From contig CM068379.1 in assembly GCA_034770075.1 (NCBI GenBank), forward strand, positions 42,663,130 through 42,727,129: 64,000 nucleotides of DNA, written 5' to 3'. The notes beneath the pieces are model-generated. The model searched no databases. It was not told where the DNA came from and was given only the letters and a program-made list of their open reading frames with translations. Source of the stretch: Aralia elata. Its lineage: Eukaryota > Streptophyta > Magnoliopsida > Apiales > Araliaceae. Both the position numbers and the translations under genes were made by a program. Below are positions 45,901 to 57,187 of the stretch, one piece after another (the first letter of the stretch is position 1; each line of letters opens with the position of its first letter).

Positions 45901-47034
45901 TAGTAACATGTATATGAACTTGACAACTTATATACATCAACCACTAACCAACTAACAAGAGATTTATGGCAAAATTCTAGAAATTTATATATAGAACTCA
46001 AGAACACAATTAAAGAGAAATTACCTCTTGAAGCTAATTGAGTACCCTAAATCTCCCACCTCAATTTCTGATTACTCCTTAGCTTCACCACACTCACTCT
46101 CTACTTGAACAATTCAGATTTCTAGTAACCAAAGTGAAGAAGAGGAGGCCTCTATTTATAGAGTTTCCTTTGTCCATTTTCAGATTTTGTCCAAGGATTC
46201 AAACCAAAGAAAGAAGAAAGAAACTTATGGGTAATGGAGGTTTGGTGGAATAGTGGCGGAGCACTATTTGGACCACCTCCCCCACCATCATGAAGCTAAG
46301 GTTCCATGGCTGATTTTAAGTAGAAGGTAGAGTAGTATCGCCTTAGGCTTTTTGCAAAACACGTGAATGAGAGTTTGGAGCATGAAGGTGACTCTCATTG
46401 TGGGACAAAAGCAAAACTCAGACATTCCACATAAGGCTTATTAGCATACTTTGATTTAAAATCAACTTAGGTCATATGGAAATAATTAAATGCTATCACA
46501 TTGTATCAAATATTCACATATACACATATCATATAATCCATGTACATTAATTATAGTGAAATCTAATTAATCGCTAACACCCAAATATTCAATATACATT
46601 ATTATTTCATAATACATTTATTGTAATAACATTTAAGTATGGAAATAATTATCATGTAGCAAATATTAATTACCCCATATAATTTAAATGTATATCAAGG
46701 TATCGCATAGGATGTTCACGCAATTTAAATGTCACGTATATTCCTCCCTATTTACTGAATTATATGAATATTCACCCATGCTAATGTCACAAAAAAAAAT
46801 ATCATGCCACATAACATTTAATTAAATAAAAGGAGATTATTAGCCACACAATAATTAATTAAGATACATTAATACTTTCTTTTCTTATTAAATCACTCAT
46901 TTATTGAATAAACAAGAAATCATTTTATTGCATCACTATTATGGTGACATATCACATATATTCATATTCGAATAAATATTCAACTTAAATAGAAAAGTCA
47001 ATAATAATTTCATTCAAAATTCTCGGGTATTACA
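42971..47034 (-). repeat. 5' LTR of the Tekay-like element
   Basis: 4064 bp, matching 33038-37100. GC-rich boxes at about 44420-44480 and 45425-45475 differ from the other copy at more positions than their surroundings do (about 7 of the 45 differences seen). Confidence 0.93.
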
Positions 47035-48858
47035 AAATGTGTATAGTTTTCTTCTCTTAGATTGTGAATTGGTGAGGATTTGTGAAGGAAATGCTTCCTA
47101 TTTATATGATTTCCAATGCTTGGGCTAGTTTGGTCATTGTGTAACCTTTGCTAGGGTTTGTAAGTATTCCCCTTAGGTTTGGTCTTATGTGGTCTTTTCC
47201 CTCTAGCTTCTCAATGCTTGCAACCCTACCCTTGCCTAACTTAACCATGGTTGAGTTAATTTAACCAACCAAAGACTTTTAAGGTAAACATTAAATGGTT
47301 TACTTAGCTTATGGGGAAAGCTTTACCAAGCTTCCCCAACAAGCTTCTCCTCCCCTCAAGTGGCCGAATCCCACCCCCCTTGGGGGTCCCACATGGGTTG
47401 CCCCCATCCATTTCGCCCACCCATCGATCCATGGTTGACCCATTTTGATCCAATTAGGTTTTGGGCTTGAATTAATATTTGTTTGGGCCAATCGTTGGGC
47501 CTCCTAACTATTTATCTTGGGCCTTGATTAAATTATCTTGGGCCTCCTATATTACTTCCATTGGGCTCCCGAAAACAAAGCTCGAAGGATTAAAGATTAA
47601 AATCTTGACTTTCGTTAACTTTCGGTTGACTTTTCGTAATCCGATCCACAGCCGAAAAACCGCGTTTTTCGTTTTCAAATTTTATTAGATATTACGCTTC
47701 GTGACATCATATAAACGCTATGGCGTCTTTCGAAATTTCGAAAAACGTGAAAGACATTTTTAATGTGAATAGTGCTATTTCGTCTTTTTCTCAAAAAAAA
47801 TTTTATTTCTTCGTATGAAACTCTAGTTCATTAATTCTAACATATAAACATTGTCTAGGTCATAATACAACATTTAAACACATAACACAGAATAATGCTC
47901 ATAAAAATTCAATTAATTCCATAAACCCTAAGTATAAGCTAATCAGGATTCCCGGTCATTACAATGTGAGGCTAACTCTCTTCCCAGTTCAAGAGCAAGC
48001 AAAATATCATCAAAGATGGAGGTCATGAATTGATGAAGCTTGGAGTTAGAAGAATGGCGGGAGACAGTTTTTCTTCTCTAAACTCTTAATTATCTTTGTC
48101 TTTTATTGATGATGAATATTTTGTTGATAATAATTTTATCTGTTATGAATATGATTTTACTATAATTATTTTAATGGAATCTCATGCGTAGTTTAAATTG
48201 ATTTTCTCTCTATTTGATTGGCACCATATGAATTAGTTCATTATATTTTGTGTGTTCATGTGTAATTACTGGATCCATAATTACGTGGGATAATCTATAT
48301 GAAATTGGACGATGGATTATAGATTTAGATCTGAATATAATGACATGTGATTATGCATATTCTTCTTCGGATTGAATTCATAATTTGTGTGATAGGAATA
48401 TACCTATAGGTCATGTGTAACCAATTTGAGAATTTATTCTTAATGAATCTATACTAATTTAATTTGCATAGGAATATAGCAAGCTAGTTAGAATGGGTAT
48501 TTTTATTTGCTATCGGAAAAGGCTTATAAATGAAATTAACTATTCCTGTTTAACAATTCATCGTGACCATATAATCAAATGGAAAGTTATGAGATTTGAA
48601 TGAAACATGGAGTGAAATTGAATTCTTAATTTTATTTATCTATGTAGTTGTATTTTATTTATTTTTAGTACTAGTTAAATTATTAATTTTAATTAATTCA
48701 TCCGTTTAAATAAGATTAGCTTGATATAAAATTGGTACTTGGGAAAACGTTAGAATTAATTCCTCGTGGGAACGATACTCTTCTTGCCGCTATATTACTA
48801 GGTCGATCGTGTATACTTGCGTGTATTTATCTAGTATTAAATTAGGCAAACAAGTTTT

Positions 48859-48876
48859 TGGCACCGTTGCCGATGA
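48859..48876 (+). other. Diverged primer-binding site of the second Athila-like element
   Basis: TGGCACCGTTGCCGATGA, six bases after the LTR end at 48852. Relative to the copy at 28648-28665 it has lost the central GGCGCC and the GGGG end. Confidence 0.8.
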
Positions 48877-49877
48877 ATTATTTTCTAATATTTTTTCAAT
48901 ATTGATTTCAATCAAGTTGGTCTTAATTTAAACTTGTATTTTTATTGTAATTAATTTGTTTTATTTTTGTTTTTTCAGATCATGCGTCTTAGCGGATAAT
49001 AGGAGACGGTTACGAAGAGCAACAACTGACCTCTTTTCAGGAAATTTTTTGCATTAATTTCTTTTATTGCATACTTTTAGGATAATGTCAGTTTCAAGTT
49101 TGGGGGGTCTTCCTATATTTTGTTTTGATGTGTAGATCTATGTTGTAATTTTATTTTAAATTTTTAAATTTTGTGGGTATATTCACTGCAAATCCTCACG
49201 AGACACAACTCGTCCACGTGAGGTAACCTTGGGGTTTAAAGGCTTGTTGTACATGCTAAGTGCAATCGTGTTTCCTACGAAAATAGTGTTGTACTGTTTT
49301 TAGGTAGCGTCTTTTGGGCAATGAATTAATTGAAGTTAAGATTTTTGGTCAATGATAGAATTATGATTTTTTATTTATTAATTCTTAGAAAAGGGATAGA
49401 TATAGCTTAGTCTGAATTTTGACTTTTTGTTAGTCTTATTTAATTTGAGACCCTTTAATTCTTTTATGCACATATCCAATTAGTTAAGCTAGTGTTAACT
49501 TGGGGAAGTTTATATGTTAAATGCTTGTGAAAGACCTTTTATGAACTCTGCATCTTATTTGGTCGAAACTTAAAATACAATATGAGATAGAACATAATTT
49601 GGGAGAAATCTTGGTTAATTTGAAGAAAAAAATAGAAATTTTGAACCTTCCCCAGTTGTAAAGATAGCTCATGTGGTGGGTTGAGATGGAGCGTAAAACG
49701 CATTCACTCATAAACACATGTGTAAGTGAAATGGAGCGTAAAACGCACTCACTAAAATAAATGTAAAAAAATAAAAATAAAAAGAGAAGAAATTAAAAGG
49801 AAAAAAATTATTTAAATTCATGGGGAAGGGTTCAAAAGGGGCTTAAATGTGTTAAATAACCTTGTGATCCTCTAGTT
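48877..49877 (+). other. Rearranged Athila-like internal sequence, non-coding
   Basis: Starts as a leader (TTTTTTCAG at 48980). It soon reads like the tail of an Athila-type 3' region, with a TTTCAAGTTTGGGGGG purine-rich word at about 49091-49108. The word AAATGGAGCGTAAAACGCACTCAC-type is repeated at about 49686 and 49732. No ORF of weight. Confidence 0.5.
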
Positions 49878-50349
49878 ATGTTTGTTTGTATCAAAACGGT
49901 TAACTATGTCGGGAATAACAACAAACAGGGTATGTATTCAAACACATATAACCCCGGGTGGATAAACCATACAAACTTCTCTTGGAGCAATAACCAAAAC
50001 CAATATTCAGCTCCAAGACAGTTTAATCCACCGGGTTTCCAAGGTCAGAGTCAACAGCAACAAGAACGAAGGCCAAATTTGGAGGAGTTAATCACCAAAT
50101 ATATTGCTCTCAATGATGAGTAGTTTGGAAGGGTCGATGAGAAATTTAGAGAATCAGATGGGTCAACTAGCAATAGCAATGAACAACCGATCGCAAGGCA
50201 CTCTTCCGAGCAATACTGAGGTTAATCCAAGAAAAGAAGGGCAAGAGCAATGTAAGGTAATCAAGCTCCGAAGCGGGAACAAACTACAGGAGAATACGAT
50301 TCCAAAGAAACCTAGTGTTGGAGAAGAAGAGGAAGTAGAAGAGAATTAA
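49878..50349 (+). pseudogene. Athila-like gag C-terminal remnant
   Basis: Frame 49878-50123 shows the Asn-rich NPGWINHTNFSWSNN segment typical of Athila-type Gag. Frame 50104-50349 continues with a helix and NLENQMGQLAIAMNNR plus LPSNTEVNPRKEGQEQCK. The two frames overlap, so a frameshift lies near 50110. The N-terminal Gag core is missing. Confidence 0.8.
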
Positions 50350-50606
50350 GAATGAAAATTTTGAAAAGAGAAGTTCAGCTTTACCATCCAAAGTGGGGCA
50401 AAAAAGTTCGACGATACCACTCATACCAATTCACAAAAATTTTGGAGGTTTTTAAGAAACTGTAGATTAACATTCCATTTGTCGCGGCGCTAGAACAAAT
50501 GTCAAGCTACGTCAAATTTATGAAAGAGATCTTGTCTAGGAAACGTAAGATAGGTGAATGTGAGACCGTTGCTCTAACAGAAGAATGTAGTGCAGTTATT
50601 TAGAAT

Positions 50607-51218
50607 AAGCTTCCACCGAATTTGAAAGATTCGAGAAGTTTTACGATCCCATGCATGATTGGAACTAAATTTGTGGGGAAAGCATTATGTGATCTAGGGG
50701 CGAGTATCAATCTCATGACATTGTCAATATATAAGAAGTTGGGGTTGAAATATGCTAAGCCGACAAGCGACACTCTACAGCTGACAGATAGGTCAATAGC
50801 ATATCCAAAAGGGATCGTAGAGGATGTCTTGGTCAAGGAGTTCATCTTCCCCACAGACTTCGTTGTGCTTGACGTGGAGGAAGATCAAGAAGTTCCATTG
50901 ATTTTGGGAAGACCATTCTTAGCTACAACGTTGATTGATGTATAGAATGGAGAGCTGACAATGCGACTTAATGATGAAGTGATCAAGTTCAACGTGTTTG
51001 AGGCAATTCGATTCCCAAATGACATAGATGATTGTTATCTGGTGGAAGAGGTCAAAGGTATGGACCATGATGAGAAAATGTCTGGTCAAGATATAAATTT
51101 TGCGACAAATAATCGGACAGAAGAAAAAGAAGTTATGGAAGTAAATGGACAAATCTTAAAGAACGGTGTGGGATGTGCAATCAACGACATTCTAAGCATC
51201 TCAATTGAGCCCGAGTAA
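50607..51218 (+). pseudogene. Athila-like aspartic protease remnant with TAG stop
   Basis: DSRSFTIPCMIGTKFVGKAL leads to CDLGASINLM, where an aspartic protease has D(S/L)GA. PLILGRPFLAT follows at about 50900. TAG at 50943-50945 interrupts; the same frame continues with NGELTMRLNDE to 51218. RT, RNase H and integrase do not follow; instead the sequence passes to an end-of-pol-like segment, implying a large internal deletion. Confidence 0.85.
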
Positions 51219-51862
51219 CAGAATTGAAGAAGTTAGGCTAATGACTCTAAAACAAGCGCTAATGGAAGGCAACCCAAGGGTTTTTAATTTCAGTGGTAGA
51301 TTGCATGTTAATTAGTATTAGGCATTGAATTTAGTTAAGTAGTATGTTGCTTAATTTTCAATAAAATCAGGTTTAAATTGCATTTTAATGAAGTCTTAGT
51401 TCATTTAAGTCATTATGTCTATTTAAGTTGAATAATAGTTGCCAACTAACAATGTGATAATCTCCGGTATTAATCAGAACCTATGCGAAGGATGTCGAGA
51501 GACCCAATCGAGACGAGGCACAAAGCAATACCAAGGCTAAGGCAAGACTAGGAAGGCAAGCAAGAGCAAGGTAGGAAGGGACAAGCCAAGCAACCGCGTG
51601 CACTGAGTGATAGAATGTTCAGAGCCGCAACGCTAAAGCTTGAGGGCTGCGGCGCTTGATTCAAAGTCGCGGCTCTATAGGGAAAGTTGCGGCGCTTGTT
51701 CGGATTTCAGTTTAAAACTTAGGCGCCCGACACTTGCCCAATTCTTCCTATACTCTCCCAACACAACTCAAACTCAAAGTCTCCAAATGCTCCAACTATA
51801 ATCCGAAACCAACTTCTAATTGCTCTTAAATACAACAAGTCAAAGCCTAATAGGGATCAATC
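51219..51862 (+). other. End of Athila-like remains and GC-boxed non-coding stretch
   Basis: 51225-51290 carries the ATGGAAGGCAACCCAAGGG word that in Athila-type elements follows pol. Beyond about 51440 the origin is unclear. GC-rich boxes (GCCGCAACGCT, GCTGCGGCGCTTG, GTTGCGGCGCTTG) lie at about 51620-51700. No gene seen. Confidence 0.45.
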
Positions 51863-54800
51863 GTGGCAAGCCAAGTTGATTCAATCAATAGAAGAGATTG
51901 TGGGAGCATTGAAAAAAGGGGAATTTCATCCTTACTTCTCCAACATAACAAATTGGAAGAGCTTTTTGCCAAGGATAGGACAACAGGAGATGGAGTTGAA
52001 ACTGCAAAGGAGAAACTTAAAAGATGGGCTAACTTATATGAGAAACAAATAGATACAGATGATATTGACAAATTGGTATTTCATAATGAAGTTTCATTGG
52101 AGAACTTTGTGGATTGGGATGGAATTGAGGAGTTTCTGTAACGACCCCAAAATCTGGACTATTCTTCAATCCCGATCTTGTGCGTTAAACATAACTTATA
52201 CTAACTTTACATCATCATTTGATAATAAAACTAATAAAAATGCGGATAATTTAAAAAATTTCTATCTTTCTTTCTTTCGTTCCCTGAATCGCAACATTTA
52301 CGATTATCTATATCTTAGAATCATACTTATTCTATGATTCATTTTATCAGAGTAGATATGAGTATATGTAACTTAATCCTTCTTACAAGTTATTTCTTAT
52401 ATAGTATTATAACTATATCACTTTACATTACAAAGTAATTACCACAAAACATTCTCATCGCAGAACAAACATTCTTTTGTATATATTTAAACATCTTGAA
52501 GATTTACACAACTTTCATTTACAACCATTGCAAACTATCGTCACAACGTAATATAGTTCCTAACTAAAAAAACAGTTTTCCTACTCATATACTTCTATTC
52601 TTTATCACCTGAACAGCTAGAGATTTCATCATAGTTGTAACCTGCAAATTATTGCAAGAATGAGCATGACGGCCTAGCAAGTCCAACAGTCTATCATGCA
52701 TCACGTAGCACAGAATTTCAGATTCAATTTATGCATTATATTCTTCTTATTTATGCATATTACAAACGCATCATCAAACTTATGCAATAATAGCAACACA
52801 CATTGCATATTGTATCCTTTCATCATACCATATAAGCTATCAACTTCCATATGTTATCTACCACATGTAAATTGAGTTCCATAACTTAATTAGGAGTTAG
52901 TCATAATTTGACTTTCACATATCATAGTATAGCAACACATGTATATAAACAAGTTACTATAACGGTTATACAACTAATAATAAGATCATGTAAGTAGACT
53001 GAAAAACTTGCCTCGAGCGTTGTCTAATATTATAGCTTATCTAATCTGCGATATTCCTACACAAATTAAGTGTACATACATGCCACATCAGTCAATCATA
53101 TATTTACTATAAGCTCAATTTATATTACTATATTATTTTATTTTTTTATTTTTTTCTTTAAAACTTTCATTTGTTTTCTTTGAAAGTCTATAGCTAATTT
53201 CACGACTTAACTTTTCTTCATTTCTTGGCTTTTAGCATATCAAGACATTATTTTCGGTTTACCAACCCTTTACGACTCATTTTACGAAAATCTCCTACCT
53301 TTACACGTAAATCCGAAGTTATACGGCATATTCATAGCTTATTCTTTGCATAGAATCTTTTTGAAACCTTTATTTGGTATAATAGCTTTAGATTCAAGAA
53401 TATTTCAAAACGGCTTCCAAAACATAAAACCATTATGTTTTTAGCGTATACATTATTCGTGGTATACTACATGGACACATTTATTCCGTATATTGAACTT
53501 AAGGTTTCACGTCGCATTCATAGTTTCTTTTTCGTATTAGAATGAATTTATATTTTATATAGTTCTTATATTTTATTATGTCTTCATATCGGTTTACTTT
53601 TATAAATTTAAAATGGCCAAAACTCCTAAAATCGCATCGCAACACAAAACAAGCCACAACTAGGCATGGCCTAGTTGGGCTGTTGTTACTGCTGCTGCTG
53701 TTCTGCTGTTGCTCCTGCCAGGCTTGGCCTGGCCAGCCCAGCCGTGCAGCAGCAGCCCTCCTTCATACCGCTTGCTTCACATTTTTACAACCTCTAAACT
53801 ACTAATTCAGTTACGTTGCATTTTGAATATGTTATAGGTGGTATATCCACCTATTTTAAAAAATATTAGCCATGCGTTCCGGACATTTTAAACGAGTCGA
53901 AAGCATGCCAAAAAAGAGGCAGCTGGACTGCAGCCCCATGGCTGCTGCTGCTATGGCAGCCATGTCCCTTCCTCGCATAGCAACTTTGCTATTTTGTAAC
54001 TCCTAGCTCACATATCGGATCGCGCTCATTTTCGAACATGTTATACTTGGTATACAAGACTATTTTTAGAAAACACTAGCCACTCATTTCGGATGTTATA
54101 GACAGTCCAAAACAATCGTCAAAAATGACCCAACGCACTAATTTTCTAACTTTTCGTTTTGAGTTAAAAACGCTTTCCGTCTTAATTCGATTCGCCCAAA
54201 CCATTTAATTAGCTATATATAATGTATATATACGTAACTTAAGTCTTGGCTTTGCTTAATTCCTAGTTTTTAACAAAAACAGTCCTAAGAGGACTTTTAG
54301 CGAACATGACGCGTGCGTACCTATTGTGGATAGATTTCACAAAGGTTTGTTTACGTTCTAATCCCATTTCGCCATCCTTATAATTCCACACAACAACAAC
54401 TAGGCTCCATGGCTCTATAATTCAGTCCATAGCTATCAATTCACATAACTAAATCAAGTACATACAAATAGTTTATAAACTAGTAAGTTTACTAACTTTT
54501 CAAATTTTCAATTTCATATGATTCTAACATAACCCATATGAAAAATCTAAATCTTCATTGCTATACAATATAACATAATCAATACATATTGCCCAATTAT
54601 AAATTCTCAGTTACAACCAATTTTCACTAATTGGACAACTATAACGAATTCTCAATATAAACCAAAGAAAACCAAGGAAGCATACCTTTCTTAATGTTTG
54701 GTTGAACTTTACTTCAATTGAGTAATTTAACTTCTTTCTTTGCAATTCACTTGCTTGAATTCTATTTCAGTTTCAGTTTTAAGTTCCAATTGCTTGTACT

Positions 54801-56188
54801 TTCTTTCAATTTGGTGAAGACGTTGGTAAACTAGGAGAGGAAGCAATTTTTGGAGCTTTGAATATTTAGTAATTTGGCCAAGGGAAGGAACAGATGAGGA
54901 AGGAGAAGAAGAATGGAAGTCTAAATTGATTTTATAGGAGTAAGTTTTCTTGTTGCCTAATTCTCTTGCTCCCTACGAAATGGCCTTGTCCAGCTCCTGC
55001 ATTGATATTACTTGGAGGTTACTCTCCTTTATTTCCCAACTCATGCTTTCCCATATATTCCCATAATACTTATATCCATTATATATAACATGTATTATAC
55101 TTGCATTATATATATTACATACATAATACATTATGTATGCTACTTTTCATTAAATATTATAATGTACAATACCAAAAATCTTTTCCATATGAATGGAAGT
55201 TATACATTAAATAAAATAATTTATTTAATGTATTAATGCTTTATATTAAAATAATTTATCATCATAAATCATCTTAATTCATTTTATTTAGCGTATACAA
55301 TAATTTTGTATACTTTTAATTATTTCCTTTTTCATCTATAAATTGTTTATAACAATTTATTTACATGTAAATATATATTAATATATTTTTACTACATCAC
55401 ATACATACACATATTACACCGCATATATTTACATAGGCAATGCAATAAATCTACCTTATTAAAATAATTTAATTTTAAAAATTATTTTAATTTATTTATA
55501 AATGGATACGATAATTTTGTATCCTTTAATCATCCCTTTCCCTTTAATAAATTGCTTCTCCATGACCAAAACTAATATAATAATATATTCGCGCATTTCC
55601 TTTTCTTAAATTGTCTTTCCACAATTTATTTTCGACCAATCAAATAATGTATTTGATTATTTTTCTTTTCCCCTTTTTATAAACAATTTTCTTACATATA
55701 ATAAATACATAATAATATATTTATTTAATCACAAAAATTACATATGATACAACACTTATTCAATTATACAGTACAATATCACATAACATATCACATAATA
55801 AGAATTTTATTTCTTTAAATTCTTATTATAATAATTCCCAAAAAATCTAGGTCGTCACAGTTTCTCCCAACATCGACAACTCAAGCACAATCTTCAACTG
55901 GAGTTACTTCAAAGGCAAAAAAGAGGAAGGTTGTTAAGAGCCAAGATGATGACTTCAATAGCTAGTTTAGTTGTGTAATGGAGGTAATCAATGTTGGGAA
56001 TAAATATCTCATGAATGCCTTAAAAAGTTTTTAAGGAGTTGATGTTATTGGAGCTTGAGGATCCATTTCTTGAAGAAGCTTACGACTGGCTTCTAGAGAA
56101 TGATAAGATGGTGAGAAAATTCTTTGGCTATCCACAAGAAAAATGGAAGATAGTTTTAGAAAAAATGATGAACATATCTAAAAGTTGA
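51863..56188 (+). pseudogene. Myb/SANT-like protein remnant (C-terminal half), split by a solo LTR
   Basis: Two parts, 51863-52136 and 55865-56188, join in frame when 52137-55859 and one GTTTC copy are left out. Part 1 has LEELFAKDRTTGDGVETA, similar to the region after the SANT-like domain of plant Myb/SANT-like proteins (FGKDRATG type), then an acidic stretch. Part 2 has Ser/Thr residues, a basic cluster (KAKKKRKVVK), TAG at 55963-55965 and a frameshift near 56025. It ends with a helical EEAYDWLLENDKMVRKFFG and KSFLD-type tail up to TGA 56186-56188. The SANT-like domain itself is not found upstream. Family call is by memory of pattern; it may derive from a gene or from a PIF/Harbinger-type accessory protein. 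Confidence 0.5.
52137..55859. mobile_element. Solo LTR, 3723 bp, inserted in the Myb/SANT-like remnant
   Basis: Starts TGTAACGACCCCAAAATC and ends GGTCGTCACA, with GTTTC on both sides (52132-52136 and 55860-55864). No coding region, primer-binding site or second LTR inside. It has the TGTAACG-type start of the two LTR families of the right nest, so a Tekay/Del-type solo LTR is the best reading. It contains CTG-rich runs near 53680-53750 and 53930-53960. Confidence 0.8.
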
Positions 56189-56567
56189 AGCTTCATTCCA
56201 ACTAACTTGAAATTGTTTGTTTGAGTACACTTTAAAATAGACATGTAGTTTCTTTGTTTTTGTTTTTGTTTTTAATGTCTATTTCCTTTTAAACTTGATT
56301 GGTGTAGTTTTCAGCTTAGACAATTGCCTATGAATATACTTTATTGATTGTCAGTAGTTCTTTTTAACAATGATAAACTTAAGTTGTTGAATATGATTTT
56401 GGTCCAAAGTTAATTGTTTTATTTAATTTCATCTATATCTTTTGAAAAACAAACTTGATACTTGTTTGTTTCTTGGGGTGTAACTGATGAAGTTATTATT
56501 ATTAATTATTTTTTTTAAATCTTTGTACTTTTCTAATCTCTTGTTGAAATAAATTTTTGTGATTCTT

Positions 56568-56615
56568 CAAATTACAAGTATGCTTATTTAACAAAAATAA
56601 ATACAATAATACAAG

Positions 56616-56666
<51 letters not shown>

Positions 56667-56713
56667 TCAAATTACAAGTATGCTTATTTAACAAAAATAA
56701 ATACAATACAAGT
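56568..56713. repeat. TA microsatellite between two 45-bp direct repeats
   Basis: A (TA)n run at about 56618-56662 is flanked by near-identical direct repeats (56568-56616 and 56668-56713, both with TTACAAGTATGCTTATTTAA). The right copy is followed by a GT run. Confidence 0.85.
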
Positions 56714-56774
56714 CCATACGTGTGTGTGTGTGTAACGAAAAAAAAAAGACTAAGCAAAATAATTCTAATAGATA

Positions 56775-57045
56775 GACATTATTAAATCATATCATTTCTT
56801 ATATTTATATATGTAAGGGTAATATAGTAATAGTGTATTTTAAAAATAAGAATATTTTCCCTTCTCTTCCTTACTTTTATTCTAAACTCACAAACAAAGA
56901 AAAATTTAATTAAAATCTCATTTTATCCCTTCCTTTCTAAAACTCACAAACATGACAAAGAAAAACTATAATCCTTCCCATCCCTTCCCCTCCTATACTT
57001 TCTTTTTCCATCCCATCTATCCAAACTCACAAAATCAGCATTATA
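56775..57045. repeat. MITE-like repeat copy A (right half only)
   Basis: Shares about 260 bp with the right half of copy B: AAGGGTAATATAGTAATAGTG, TTCCCTTC runs, AACTCACAAACA. It ends CCAAACTCACAAAATCAGCA. No left half with inverted sequence is visible. Confidence 0.65.
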
Positions 57046-57187
57046 TTATGGAATTTTCAGTAGTCATTTCAGTTAAACAATTTGCCAATACCTATTGTCA
57101 TGGATTTAGGTTATTCTGCTTAGTAGTCATTATAATATCGGCACTAGAATAATTCCATAGCGAAGGAAAACGTTTATCCATCACTTA

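Larger units (their letters stand above)
33038..47034 (-). mobile_element. Tekay-like chromovirus (Gypsy), complete, nested in the solo LTR
   Basis: A 14.0-kb element in minus orientation, flanked by AAATG (33033-33037 and 47035-47039). LTRs: 33038-37100 (4063 bp) and 42971-47034 (4064 bp), starting TGTGACGCCC and ending GTATTACA on plus. Own-strand order: 5' LTR (right), primer-binding site, a coiled-coil ORF, gag, protease, RT, RNase H, integrase with chromodomain-like end, purine tract, 3' LTR (left). The LTR pair differs at about 45 positions by eye, near 1 percent. Two frameshifts and two TAG stops disable gag-pol. Confidence 0.93.
30858..47963 (-). mobile_element. Solo LTR, about 3.1 kb, split by the Tekay-like element
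   Basis: Starts TGTAACGCCCCCAAATTCGG (30858) and ends CGGTCATTACA (47963). It is flanked by ATGTG (30853-30857 and 47964-47968). Removing the nested element and one AAATG copy leaves 30858-33037 plus 47040-47963, about 3.1 kb without coding sequence. No internal region or partner LTR belongs to it, so it is a solo LTR. Its ends resemble those of the chromovirus LTR. The strand is inferred from that resemblance only. Confidence 0.85.
30735..48852 (+). repeat. 5' LTR of the second Athila-like element, split by a solo LTR
   Basis: The plus-strand LTR is present as about 30735-30857 and 47969-48852. The left part holds a TATA-like word (CTTATAAATAGTC, about 30796). The right part matches the other two Athila-like LTRs and ends GGCAAACA at 48852. 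The canonical TGATGAGT start is not present, so the 5' end is truncated. It is interrupted by the solo LTR 30858-47963 with ATGTG on both sides. Confidence 0.7.
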
